The notes beneath the pieces are model-generated. The model searched no databases and had not been told where the DNA came from. It worked only from the letters and a program-made list of their open reading frames with translations. From GSA-30 sp036384435 (GTDB lineage Bacteria > Pseudomonadota > Gammaproteobacteria > Xanthomonadales > Rhodanobacteraceae), in NCBI RefSeq assembly GCF_036384435.1, contig NZ_DASVMI010000146.1, forward strand, positions 12,433-76,432: a stretch of 64,000 nucleotides of DNA. The letters run 5' to 3'. The translations under genes and the position numbers were made by a program. This document shows positions 15,670-24,107 of this stretch, one piece after another; the first letter of the stretch is position 1; every line of letters starts with the position of its first letter.

Positions 15670-18246
15670 GTGACCAAAAAAACCAAGGAAAAGCGCTCGC
15701 GCACGGCCAAGCCTGCCAAGGCTTCGGCGCGTCCGGCGCCCATCAAGACCGAGGCAGGTAACGCCCGGTCATCGAAGTTGCCCAAGCTTCCCCAACTCCC
15801 GCAGCCCGAGGCAGGCATCGTCGATCCGCAGGCCGAACGTGAGGCCCAGCGCTACGAGCGCCCGATTCCCAGCCGCGAAGCCATCCTCGCCCTGCTGGAT
15901 GAGCGCGGCCAGTTGCTGGCCGAGGCGGCCATCGCCGCAGCGCTGCAACTGGATGACGAATACTCGCTGCATGCATTGCGCAAGCGCTTGAATGCGATGG
16001 TGCGCGACGGGCAGCTGTTGCTCGGCCGTCGCGGCGCATATGCGCCGGCGCGCAAGCTGGATCTTATCCCTGGTGTGGTGATTGCCAATGCCGAGGGTTA
16101 CGGTTTCCTGCGACCTGACGAAGGAGGGGACGATCTTTATCTGTCTCCGCACCAGATGCGCCAGGTGCTGCATGGCGACCGCGTGCTGGCCAGCGTGGTC
16201 GGCCTGGATCGACGCGGGCGCCGCCAGGGCGCTATCGTCGAGGTGTTGCAGCGTCGCTCACCGCGCCTGGTCGGGCGCGTGATGATAGAGAACGGGGTCA
16301 CCATGGTGACCCCTGATGATCGTCGCCTGCATCAGGACATCATCATTCCGCCAGGTAAGGAGCAGGGTGCCCATTCCGGGCAGATCGTGGTGGTGGAAAT
16401 CACCGATCCACCGACGGCTTTCCGGGCCCCGCTGGGTGCGATCCGCACGGTGCTCGGTGAACGACTGCAACCCTCATTGCTGGTAGAGATGGCCATTGCC
16501 AGTCACGACCTGCCCAGCGAGTGGCCCGCCGAGGTGCTCCGCGACGCAGCGGAGGTCGAGCCGCAGGTGACCGCGGCCGAGCGCGAGGGGCGCGTGGACC
16601 TGCGTGACTTGCCGCTGGTGACCATCGACGGGGCGGATGCGAAGGATTTCGACGATGCCGTGTATGCCGAGCCCAAGCGCGGTGGTGGTTTTCGCCTGGT
16701 CGTGGCGATCGCGGACGTATCGCATTACGTGCGCGTAGGCAGTGCGCTGGACAAGGAAGCCTATGAGCGCAGCACCTCGACCTATTTCCCCGGCTTCGTG
16801 GTGCCGATGCTGCCGGAGACCCTTTCCAATGGCATCTGTTCGCTCAACCCCAAAGTCGAGCGGCTTTGCATGGTGTGCGACATGCACGTCAACAAGGATG
16901 GCGAGGTCACGCGGTCGAAGTTCTACAACGCCGTCATGCTCTCGCACGCACGCCTGACCTACGACAAGGTCTGGCAGGCCGTGGGCTTGAAAGATGCCCA
17001 GGCACGCGACGAAGTGGCCGACGTGCTGCCGCAGCTTGAAAACCTGCACGCGCTGTACAAGGCGATGGCCGCGCAGCGCAAGCAGCGTGGCGCGATCGAC
17101 TTCGAAACGCCGGAAGTGAAATTCCGCCTCGACCAGACCGGGGAAGTGATGTCGATGGGCGCGACCGAGCGCAACGACGCACACAAGCTGATCGAGGAGT
17201 GCATGATCGCGGCCAACGTGCAGGCGGCGTTGTTCCTGCAACGCAAGAAGATTCCCGCGTTGTTTCGCGCGCATGAGCCGCCGCCGGTAGAGAAATACGA
17301 GGATCTCCAACAGTTCCTGCGCGAGTTCAAGTTGCGCATGCCGCCGGTCGAGCAGGTCACGCCGGCTGATTTCTCGGCGGTACTAGCCAAGGTGAGGGAT
17401 CGCCCCGAGCGTGAGTTGGTGCAATCGGTGTTGTTGCGCGCGCAGAGCATGGCGGCCTACCAGCCGGACAATCGAGGACATTTTGGCCTGGCGCTGGAGG
17501 CTTATGCGCATTTCACCTCGCCGATCCGCCGTTACCCGGATCTGCTGGTTCATCGCGCGATCCGTTATGCGATTGGCAAGGGCAAGCCCAGCGCCTACCA
17601 TTATTCGCCGAGCGACATGGCAGCCATGGCCGTCCATTGCTCCCAGCGCGAGCGTCGTGCCGAAGAGGCCGAGCGCGACGTCGACGAGCGCTTCAAGTGT
17701 GCGTGGATGTCCAAGCATGTGGGCAGTGAGTTCGACGGCACGGTAACTGGCGTGACGTCATTCGGCCTGTTCGTTGAACTGGAAGAGTCGAAGGTCTCTG
17801 GCCTGGTACACATCAGCCAGCTTTCCAATGATTACTACCATTTCGATCCGATTCGCCATTTGCTCAAGGGCGAGCGCAGCGGTTCGCAGTTCCGCCTGGG
17901 TGATCATGTGCGAGTGCAGGTGCTGCGTGCCAGCCTGGAAGATCGCAAGATCGATTTCCGCCTTGTGCCGCAGCATGCCGCTTCGAGCGATGCGCCGCCC
18001 GGTATGCCGCGGCGTGCCTATGACTACGCTGCGGCGGGCGAACGCTACTCCTTGCCCAAGGGGCGCGGTGTTGCTCCCACGCAAGCCATGGCGCGCGATA
18101 ATGGCGGCGTGTCCGCGCCCAAGAAGGGCGGCAAGAGCGCCAAGCCCAAGAAGGACGACGTCAAACGTGCGGCCAAAGCCCGCAAGTCAGCAACAAGCAA
18201 GCCTAAGACCGCCAAGCGGTCGGGCAAACCCAAAGGCAAGCGATGA
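15670..18246 (+). CDS. rnr: Ribonuclease R
   Basis: An 858-residue 3'-5' exoribonuclease that degrades structured RNA. In order: a Lys-rich start, an RNase R winged helix (about 55-125), cold-shock domains, the RNB catalytic domain with DAKDFDDA near residue 322, an S1 domain (about 680-765; GTVTGVTSFGLFV), and a Lys/Arg-rich tail typical of RNase R rather than RNase II. The GTG start at 15670 has AAGGCGG 4 nt before it. It overlaps rlmB by 4 bp (ATGA), so the two are cotranslated, as vacB and rlmB are in other gammaproteobacteria. Confidence 0.97.
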   Translation: MTKKTKEKRSRTAKPAKASARPAPIKTEAGNARSSKLPKLPQLPQPEAGIVDPQAEREAQRYERPIPSREAILALLDERGQLLAEAAIAAALQLDDEYSLHALRKRLNAMVRDGQLLLGRRGAYAPARKLDLIPGVVIANAEGYGFLRPDEGGDDLYLSPHQMRQVLHGDRVLASVVGLDRRGRRQGAIVEVLQRRSPRLVGRVMIENGVTMVTPDDRRLHQDIIIPPGKEQGAHSGQIVVVEITDPPTAFRAPLGAIRTVLGERLQPSLLVEMAIASHDLPSEWPAEVLRDAAEVEPQVTAAEREGRVDLRDLPLVTIDGADAKDFDDAVYAEPKRGGGFRLVVAIADVSHYVRVGSALDKEAYERSTSTYFPGFVVPMLPETLSNGICSLNPKVERLCMVCDMHVNKDGEVTRSKFYNAVMLSHARLTYDKVWQAVGLKDAQARDEVADVLPQLENLHALYKAMAAQRKQRGAIDFETPEVKFRLDQTGEVMSMGATERNDAHKLIEECMIAANVQAALFLQRKKIPALFRAHEPPPVEKYEDLQQFLREFKLRMPPVEQVTPADFSAVLAKVRDRPERELVQSVLLRAQSMAAYQPDNRGHFGLALEAYAHFTSPIRRYPDLLVHRAIRYAIGKGKPSAYHYSPSDMAAMAVHCSQRERRAEEAERDVDERFKCAWMSKHVGSEFDGTVTGVTSFGLFVELEESKVSGLVHISQLSNDYYHFDPIRHLLKGERSGSQFRLGDHVRVQVLRASLEDRKIDFRLVPQHAASSDAPPGMPRRAYDYAAAGERYSLPKGRGVAPTQAMARDNGGVSAPKKGGKSAKPKKDDVKRAAKARKSATSKPKTAKRSGKPKGKR

Positions 18247-18989
18247 GCGATAGTTGGATCGCCGGGATTAACCCGGTGGATGGCGCATTGAACAATGACG
18301 CCGAACGTGTGCGCGAAGTGCTGGTCGAAATCGGCCAGCGCAATCCGCGTGTACAGGAACTGGCCGAGCGTGCGCGCGGCTTGAAGATTGCCGTGCATCA
18401 GCGTCCGCGTGAGCAACTGGATCGATTGGCCGGCGAGGCGCGCCACCAGGGTGTGATCGCGCGCTACGAGGCCCCTCCGACGGCCAGCGAGTCCGATCTG
18501 CCTGACCTGCTCGCCAAGGCTGGCAGCGAAGCGTTGGTGCTGGTGCTCGATGGCGTGACCGATCCGCACAACCTCGGTGCATGCCTGCGCAGTGCCGCCG
18601 CCGCCCGAGTGACCGCGGTGATCGTGCCCAAGGATCGCGCCGTAGGCCTGACTCCGGTCGTGCGGCGCGCGTCGGCTGGCGGCGCCGACCGCGTTCCATT
18701 GATCGCGGCAACTAATCTTGCGCGCGTGCTGCGCGTGCTCAAGGATGCTGGCGTGTGGATCACTGGCCTGGCCGGCGACACCGAGACATCGATCTATGGC
18801 ATCGACCTGAAAGGCCCCGTGGCGCTGGTAATGGGGAGCGAAGGCGAGGGCATGCGCCGCCTGACGCGCGAGACATGCGACTTTGTCGCGCGCATCCCCA
18901 TGCCTGGCAGCATGGAAAGTCTCAACGTGTCGGTAGCCACTGGCATCGTATTGTTCGAGGCGCTGCGTCAACGAGGAGGATTGGCATGA
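18243..18989 (+). CDS. rlmB: 23S rRNA (guanosine-2251-2'-O)-methyltransferase
   Basis: A 248-residue SpoU/TrmH enzyme of the SPOUT class. An N-terminal substrate-binding domain (1-85) is followed by the SPOUT motifs: motif 1 VTDPHNLGACLRSA, motif 2 MGSEGEGM and motif 3 PMPGSMESLNVSVATGI, which form the SAM-binding knot. It should 2'-O-methylate G2251 in the P-loop of 23S rRNA. Start and stop overlap the neighbouring genes by 4 bp each, so it is the middle gene of a three-gene operon. Confidence 0.96.
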   Translation: MSDSWIAGINPVDGALNNDAERVREVLVEIGQRNPRVQELAERARGLKIAVHQRPREQLDRLAGEARHQGVIARYEAPPTASESDLPDLLAKAGSEALVLVLDGVTDPHNLGACLRSAAAARVTAVIVPKDRAVGLTPVVRRASAGGADRVPLIAATNLARVLRVLKDAGVWITGLAGDTETSIYGIDLKGPVALVMGSEGEGMRRLTRETCDFVARIPMPGSMESLNVSVATGIVLFEALRQRGGLA

Positions 18990-19276
18990 GCAACGTTCTG
19001 TGGCACGACTGGGCCGGTTACATCGGCGTTGTATTGGTGCTGCTGGCGTATTTGCTGTTGCAGATGCGCGTGCTGCATGGCACGGGCCTGGTCTATCAAG
19101 TGATCAATGCGCTCGGTGCCGGTGGTGTGATCATTTCGCTGATGTTCGGCAGCTTCAATACCTCGGCTTTCCTCATGGAACTGGCGTGGGTGCTCATCAG
19201 CGTATTCGGCATCGTGCGTGGCGTGCGAGTCAGGCGCCAGGCCCGGGCGGCGGGACACAAGACGCAAGCCTGGTAA
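18986..19276 (+). CDS. Small membrane protein, CBU_0592-like
   Basis: A 96-residue protein with three predicted transmembrane helices (about 10-27, 34-52 and 57-76), ending in an Arg-rich cytosolic tail. The arrangement (GYIGVVLVLLAYLLLQ ... YQVINALGAGGVIISL ... FLMELAWVLISVFGI) matches a small bacterial membrane family of unknown function found as CBU_0592-like proteins. The ATG overlaps the rlmB stop (ATGA), and AGGAGG lies 9 nt upstream. It is probably the last gene of the rnr operon. The role is unknown. Confidence 0.75.
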   Translation: MSNVLWHDWAGYIGVVLVLLAYLLLQMRVLHGTGLVYQVINALGAGGVIISLMFGSFNTSAFLMELAWVLISVFGIVRGVRVRRQARAAGHKTQAW

Positions 19277-19349
19277 TCGATCGGGGCGACACCATGCCGC
19301 ATCCAGCACGTGTCGCCCTGGCCTAGAATGACGACAGGTCGCGCACGCG

Positions 19350-19405
19350 GCCTCCCTCGGGGACGACCCCATGGTGTTTTCATTTCGCGGGGACGGCCCT
19401 GTATG
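19350..19405 (+). ncRNA. Guanidine-II (mini-ykkC) riboswitch
   Basis: Two small hairpins with the diagnostic ACGR loops. The first is GGGG-ACGA-CCCC (19359-19370). The second is GGGG-ACGG-CCCU (19389-19400). They are 18 nt apart, and the ribosome site AGAGGG follows a few nt later, before the gdx ATG. The paired ACGR hairpins in front of an SMR gene match the guanidine-II class, which frees translation when guanidinium binds. Confidence 0.88.
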
Positions 19406-19422
19406 CAAGAGGGTTTGCCGTC

Positions 19423-19740
19423 ATGTCGTGGATTGTCCTGGTCATCGCCGCCCTGTTCGAAGTGGTTTGGGCGATCGGCCTGAAATACTCTGAGGGTTTC
19501 TCCCGCCCATGGCCGACCGTTGGCACCATCGGTGCCATGGTCATCAGCGTGATCTTGCTCGCGGTGGCGAGCAGGCAATTGCCGATTGGTACGGCGTATG
19601 CGGTGTGGACGGGTATCGGTGCGGTCGGTGCCGTCATCGCGGGCATCGTGCTGTTCAAGGACCCGGCCACACCGATGCGGCTGGCCTGTGTGGGCCTGGT
19701 ACTGGCAGGCATCGTCGGCCTGAAGCTGACCAGCCCCTGA
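19423..19740 (+). CDS. gdx: Guanidinium exporter, small multidrug resistance family
   Basis: A 105-residue four-helix SMR protein of the SugE/Gdx subtype. It carries the membrane glutamate Glu13 (ALFEVVWAIGLKY), the sequence GTAYAVWTGIGAVGA in helix 3 and a short Pro-containing loop before helix 4. Gdx proteins work as dual-topology dimers that exchange guanidinium for protons. The guanidine-II riboswitch in the leader supports this subtype over the drug-exporting EmrE subtype. The gene is monocistronic. Confidence 0.95.
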   Translation: MSWIVLVIAALFEVVWAIGLKYSEGFSRPWPTVGTIGAMVISVILLAVASRQLPIGTAYAVWTGIGAVGAVIAGIVLFKDPATPMRLACVGLVLAGIVGLKLTSP

Positions 19741-19901
19741 TGAAGCTGGGGATTGCAGATGGGGGATATGTCGTGGAGGCGCAAGCTCGTGCGAGCGATG
19801 AGTTCCCCTTTTGTGGCAGCACGTTCGTCGACTGGAAGCGCCCCGGGCCGTGGCGGGGTGCTCCGTTACCCATCCGCCGCCCCGGACTCCCCCGCAAGAC
19901 C

Positions 19902-19930
19902 TTGAAAGCAGAGCTGGCTGTCACTACTCT
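19902..19930 (+). promoter_or_regulatory. Promoter of the TetR regulator
   Basis: A -35 TTGAAA (19902-19907) and -10 TACTCT (19925-19930) with 17-nt spacing. The palindromic operator begins at the next base, so repressor binding would block the start site. Confidence 0.55.
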
Positions 19931-19950
19931 ATGAGCAAGTGCTTACTCAT
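19931..19950 (+). promoter_or_regulatory. Predicted TetR operator 1
   Basis: A 20-bp palindrome-like site, ATGAG-CAAGTGCTTA-CTCAT, just before the tetR start codon. The same site, reversed and with few changes, lies before the SDR gene (20559-20578). Matched ATGAG/CTCAT ends at both places support one regulator binding both. Confidence 0.8.
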
Positions 19951-19958
19951 TTAATCCC

Positions 19959-20531
19959 ATGGCCCGTCCACTCAGCGAGGAAAAACGCGAATCCCTGCTG
20001 GCTGCTGCCGCTGAACTGGTAGCGACCGTGGGTACGGCTGCGCCGACTGTTCGGATCGCCAAGGCCGCGGGCGTTTCCGAGGGCACGCTCTTCACCTATT
20101 TCGCTAGCAAGGACGAACTGCTCAACCAGCTTTTCTTGAGCATCGAAGAAGACCTGGCCAGGGTTCTGACGGATGGTTATCCGGCCCAGGCCGATGCCCG
20201 TGAGCGCAGCTGGCACGTATGGAGCCGGCTGATCGACTGGGGCGCGGCTCATCCGCACAAGCTGCGCGCCATGCGCCAGCTCAAGGCATCGGACAGGGTA
20301 TCGGACGAGAGTCGTCAATGCGGCGATTCGCTATTTCGTCCGATCCGCAAGCTGCAGGACAAGGACCTCGCCAGTCATATGGCCGGTGGGCAGGGTATCC
20401 GATATGCGTACGCCGTGTTGAATGCGCTCGCCGACACGACGCTGGATTTCATCGCCGCGCATCCACGCAAGCACGAGCACTACAAGCGTTCGGGCTTCGA
20501 GATTTTCTGGACCGGGATCGCCCGTACTTGA
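19959..20531 (+). CDS. TetR-family transcriptional repressor
   Basis: A 190-residue regulator. Residues about 9-55 are a TetR helix-turn-helix (TVRIAKAAGVSEGTLFTYF); the rest is a helical ligand-binding domain that ends near FEIFWTGI. It is followed by a short-chain dehydrogenase gene on the same strand. Near-identical 20-bp palindromes lie at its own promoter and at the promoter of that gene, so it likely represses itself and the dehydrogenase. The ligand is unknown. The ATG lies 8 bp after the operator and has a weak ribosome site. Confidence 0.92.
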   Translation: MARPLSEEKRESLLAAAAELVATVGTAAPTVRIAKAAGVSEGTLFTYFASKDELLNQLFLSIEEDLARVLTDGYPAQADARERSWHVWSRLIDWGAAHPHKLRAMRQLKASDRVSDESRQCGDSLFRPIRKLQDKDLASHMAGGQGIRYAYAVLNALADTTLDFIAAHPRKHEHYKRSGFEIFWTGIART

Positions 20532-20556
20532 TAGGGCGTTTTTTTTGGGTTTATTT
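20528..20556 (+). promoter_or_regulatory. Candidate promoter of the SDR gene
   Basis: A -35 TTGATA (20528-20533, across the tetR stop codon) and a weak -10 TTATTT (20551-20556) with 17-nt spacing. The second operator begins 2 bp later, mirroring the tetR promoter layout. Confidence 0.45.
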
Positions 20557-20558
20557 AA

Positions 20559-20578
20559 ATGAGTAAGTACATGCTCAT
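20559..20578 (+). promoter_or_regulatory. Predicted TetR operator 2
   Basis: ATGAG-TAAGTACATG-CTCAT, 20 bp before the SDR start codon. Its reverse complement differs from operator 1 at only two positions. Confidence 0.8.
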
Positions 20579-20598
20579 TAAAAACGAGGACTCGCATC

Positions 20599-21468
20599 AT
20601 GAGTAAGACTTGGTTGATCACAGGCAGTGCGCGCGGCCTGGGCCGCTTTATCGTCGAAGCGGCGCTGGCTGCTGGTGACAACGTATTGGCGACCGCGCGC
20701 GATCCAGGTCGCCTTGACGATCTGAAGGCGGTGCATGGCGATCGCCTGGCCAGCTTCATGCTGGATGTGACCGACATGATGGCGGCACAGGCGGCGGTTG
20801 AGGCGGCCGTTGCCGCGTTTGGACGGCTGGACGTGCTGGTCAATAACGCCGGCTTTGGCCATCTGGCCCCGTTCGAACAGGCCAGCGAAGTAGACTTTCG
20901 ATCGCAGATCGATACCAACTTCTACGGCGTGGTGAATTTGAGCCGCGCGGCATTGCCGGTGATGCGCAGGCAGCGTGCCGGTCACATCATCCAGTTGTCA
21001 TCGGTAGGTGGGCGCATGGGCACGCCCGGCATGAGTGCCTACCAGGCCGCCAAATGGGCCGTGGGCGGATTCACCGAAGTGCTGGCCAAAGAGACGGCAG
21101 GCTTTGGTGTGAAGGTCGTTGCCGTCGAGCCCGGTGGCATGCGCACGGATTGGGGCTATAACGCACGTGGCAATGCCCCCGAACTGCTCCCGGAATACCA
21201 GGCCAGCGTAGGAGCGATCCAGCAACTGCTGCAACACTATGTGGGTCATGAGATCGGTGACCCAGCCAAGGTTGCACAGGTCATTGTCGACCTGACGCGC
21301 CGGGAATCCGTGCCTACGCACCTGCTGCTAGGCAGCGATGCCCAGCACGTGTTCAATCAGGCCGACGCAGTACGTCGCCAGGAGGCCGAAGCCTGGGCCG
21401 ATGTCACCCGCTCGACGGATTTCGACGGCACGGACCTGTCGATCCTGGCGAGATTGCGGGTGGATTGA
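20599..21468 (+). CDS. Short-chain dehydrogenase/reductase
   Basis: A 289-residue classical SDR with a Rossmann fold. The cofactor motif TGSARGLG (8-15), NNAG, the catalytic Ser in LSSVGG and YQAAK around residue 155 are all present. Arginine after the first strand (ATARDP) suggests NADP(H) preference. The family reduces or oxidises varied carbonyl and alcohol substrates; the substrate here cannot be read from sequence. Regulation is probably by the adjacent TetR protein through the operator at 20559-20578. GAGGAC precedes the start codon by 7-8 nt. Confidence 0.93.
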   Translation: MSKTWLITGSARGLGRFIVEAALAAGDNVLATARDPGRLDDLKAVHGDRLASFMLDVTDMMAAQAAVEAAVAAFGRLDVLVNNAGFGHLAPFEQASEVDFRSQIDTNFYGVVNLSRAALPVMRRQRAGHIIQLSSVGGRMGTPGMSAYQAAKWAVGGFTEVLAKETAGFGVKVVAVEPGGMRTDWGYNARGNAPELLPEYQASVGAIQQLLQHYVGHEIGDPAKVAQVIVDLTRRESVPTHLLLGSDAQHVFNQADAVRRQEAEAWADVTRSTDFDGTDLSILARLRVD

Positions 21469-21672
21469 TTGCTGTATGAACAGGGCAAGGTGTGATCGAT
21501 ACCTCGCCACCTTTCCGGCTACAAGTTGGAGCCAAGGCTGTGGCTCGTCGCTGGTCAATACTCGGGAAGACCCAAGCGCCGGAATCCGGGCCATGTCGCT
21601 CCATCAAGGCAGCGTCAATCAGATTCCGGCCTGCATCGGGACGACGGATGGGATGAATTTTCGAAGCTCCCC

Positions 21673-22404
21673 TCAGTCGCGATCGCCCAGTTTGGTCATT
21701 TCCGGATTCGAGGTGAAATCCTTCTTGGCACGCTGGGCCGTCAGCGGTTCGCCATGCACCTGGAACCATACGTTCTCGGCGATGTTGGTGGCATGGTCAC
21801 CGATGCGCTCGATGTTCTTGGCCATGAACAGCAGGTGCGTGCAGGGCGTGATGTTGCGCGGATCTTCCATCATGTACGTCAGCAATTGACGGAAGTAGCC
21901 GGTATAGGCTTCGTCCAGCGTCGCATCGTCCTTCCACACCTGATAGGCGCGTTCGGCATCGCGATCACGGTAGGCCAGCAAGACTTCGCGCACTTCGGCT
22001 GCCGCCAGCTCGGCCAAGTAGGCCAGGCCGGTGGTCGGCGCAATCGGCGCGACCAGCGAAAGCGGGATCGAGCGCTTGGCGACGTTGGCGGCGTAGTCAC
22101 CGATGCGTTCGATATCGGCCGCAATGCGCAGCGCGGCGAATACGTTGCGCAAGTCGCCGGCGATGGGTGCACGCAAAGCGAGCAGGCGCACCACGTCGTG
22201 GCTGATTTCCTGTTCGAGCAGGTCGATGGCGTCGTCGTTGTTGACCACGGCCTGGGCGGCGCGTTCGTCACGACGCTCGATGACGTCGATGGCCGATTCG
22301 AGCTGACTGGCAGCCAGTTCGCCCATGCGCACGATTTCACCGGTCAGGCGTGTCAGTTCGTCGTCGTAGCTTTTGATGATGTGTTCTTTGCTGCTACCGC
22401 TCAT
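21673..22404 (-). CDS. phoU: Phosphate signalling protein PhoU
   Basis: A 243-residue helical protein made of two PhoU repeats (SQLESAIDVIERRDERAA... and RVGDHATNIAENVW-type segments). PhoU links the Pst transporter to the PhoR/PhoB system and dampens phosphate starvation signalling. It is the last gene of pstSCAB-phoU, starting 28 bp after the pstB stop. Both repeats show conserved acidic and Asn residues that bind metal clusters in known PhoU structures. Confidence 0.96.
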   Translation of the reverse strand: MSGSSKEHIIKSYDDELTRLTGEIVRMGELAASQLESAIDVIERRDERAAQAVVNNDDAIDLLEQEISHDVVRLLALRAPIAGDLRNVFAALRIAADIERIGDYAANVAKRSIPLSLVAPIAPTTGLAYLAELAAAEVREVLLAYRDRDAERAYQVWKDDATLDEAYTGYFRQLLTYMMEDPRNITPCTHLLFMAKNIERIGDHATNIAENVWFQVHGEPLTAQRAKKDFTSNPEMTKLGDRD

Positions 22405-22432
22405 GATGTGATCTCGTCAGGACAGGGGCGCA

Positions 22433-23239
22433 TCAACCGAACCGGCCGGTGATGTAGTCTTCAGTCTGCTTCTTGCTCGGCTTGGTGAAGATCTTTTCGG
22501 TTCGGTCGAATTCGATCAGCTCACCCAGGTACATGAAGGCGGTCAGGTCCGAGCAGCGTGCAGCCTGCTGCATGTTATGCGTCACGATGACGATGGTGTA
22601 CTCGTTCTTGAGTTCCTCCACCAGTTGCTCGATGCGGCCGGTGGCGATCGGATCGAGCGCCGAGGTGGGCTCGTCCAATAGCAATACTTCCGGTTTCAGT
22701 GCGATACCGCGGGCGATGCACAGGCGCTGCTGCTGGCCGCCGGACAGGCCTAACGCATTCTGCTTGAGCTTGTCCTTGACTTCGTCCCACAGCGCGGCAC
22801 TACGCAGGGCCTGCTCGACGCGGATTTCCATGTCGGCACGCGAAAGCTTCTCGTGGTGGCGGATGCCATAGGCGACGTTCTCGAAGATGGTCATCGGGAA
22901 CGGCACCGGCTTCTGGAAGACCATGCCCACCTTGCTACGCAGGCGATTCATGGAATAGCGAGGATCAAGGATGTTCTCGTTGTCCAGGATGATCTCGCCC
23001 TTGGCTTCCAGCTTCGGATAGATGGCGTAGATGCGGTTGAAAATACGCAATAGTGTGGATTTGCCGCAACCGGATGGTCCGATGATTGCGGTGACCTTCT
23101 TCTCTGGAATCTCCATGTTGATGCCCTTGAGCGCATGGAAACCCTGGTAGTAGAAATGCAGGTCCTTGACGGCGATCTTGGTCGGCGCCGTTGGGGTCGA
23201 CGCTTGCGGTTGGATGCCGGCGGCGGCGGGCTCAGTCAT
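22433..23239 (-). CDS. pstB: Phosphate ABC transporter ATP-binding protein
   Basis: A 268-residue ABC ATPase with Walker A GPSGCGKST, signature LSGGQQQR, Walker B LLLDEPTSALD and the switch His in VTHNMQQAARC. It powers high-affinity phosphate import through PstCA. The ATG at 23239 overlaps the pstA stop by 8 bp. The upstream in-frame extension lies inside pstA and is not needed. The Ala/Pro-rich N-terminal 20 residues are longer than in E. coli PstB. Confidence 0.97.
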   Translation of the reverse strand: MTEPAAAGIQPQASTPTAPTKIAVKDLHFYYQGFHALKGINMEIPEKKVTAIIGPSGCGKSTLLRIFNRIYAIYPKLEAKGEIILDNENILDPRYSMNRLRSKVGMVFQKPVPFPMTIFENVAYGIRHHEKLSRADMEIRVEQALRSAALWDEVKDKLKQNALGLSGGQQQRLCIARGIALKPEVLLLDEPTSALDPIATGRIEQLVEELKNEYTIVIVTHNMQQAARCSDLTAFMYLGELIEFDRTEKIFTKPSKKQTEDYITGRFG

Positions 23240-24107
23240 GGGACACCTTGTTGCGGGAAAGGACCAGACGGGATGCAAGGCTCAGCAGCAGCACGAACAT
23301 GGTGACCACGAACGCACCGGCCCAGGCGATGGCATGCATCGTCTCCCCCGGATCATTGGCGTACTGGTAGATCACCTGCGGCAGGCTGGACATCTTGTCC
23401 ATCGGGTTGGCGGTCATGTAGTTGTTGCCGAATGCGGTGAACAGCAGCGGTGCCGTTTCGCCACTGATGCGCGCCAATGCCAGCAGGACGCCGGTGATGA
23501 TGCCCGAACGGGCTGCGCGAATCAGGATGTTGACGGTGAGCTTCCACTGCGGCACACCCAGCGACAGCGCGGCTTCGCGAAGCGTGGACGGAACCAGGCG
23601 CAGCATCTCGTCGGTGGTGCGCACGATCACTGGCAGCGCGATCAGGGCGAGCGCGACGCCGCCGGCCAAGCCCGAGAACGTGGTCGAACCGCTGGTGATT
23701 GCCGTGGTCGGCAGCACCACGATGGTGTAGACGAACAGTCCCAGCACGATCGAGGGTGCCGACAGAAGGATGTCGTTGAGGAAGCGGATCGTTTCGCCCA
23801 GCTTGGTGCGGTTGGCGTATTCGGCCAGCCAGGTGCCAGCCATCACCCCGATCGGCGTGGCGATCGCGATACCGATGAAGTTGATGATCAAGCTGCCCAC
23901 CATGGCATTGAGCAGGCCGCCATCCTCGCCGTAGGCGGTGATCTTGGTGAAGAGCTTGAAGTTCAGCGCGCCGATGCCCTGGCGCAAGGTTTCCCACAGG
24001 ATCCAGGCCAGAAACACCAGGCCGATCAGTGTGGCCAGGGTACTGAGGCTGAGTGCCACCACGTTCTTGATGCGGCGGCTCAGGTAAAGTGACTGGTTGC
24101 CGGCCAT
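23232..24107 (-). CDS. pstA: Phosphate ABC transporter permease PstA
   Basis: A 291-residue inner-membrane permease with six predicted helices and the EAA-type cytoplasmic loop (TLREAALSLGVPQWKL) that contacts PstB. Its ATG overlaps the pstC stop by one base (TGATG) and its stop overlaps pstB. An open frame extends upstream within pstC but is a shadow. It forms the phosphate channel with PstC. Confidence 0.96.
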   Translation of the reverse strand: MAGNQSLYLSRRIKNVVALSLSTLATLIGLVFLAWILWETLRQGIGALNFKLFTKITAYGEDGGLLNAMVGSLIINFIGIAIATPIGVMAGTWLAEYANRTKLGETIRFLNDILLSAPSIVLGLFVYTIVVLPTTAITSGSTTFSGLAGGVALALIALPVIVRTTDEMLRLVPSTLREAALSLGVPQWKLTVNILIRAARSGIITGVLLALARISGETAPLLFTAFGNNYMTANPMDKMSSLPQVIYQYANDPGETMHAIAWAGAFVVTMFVLLLSLASRLVLSRNKVSHD

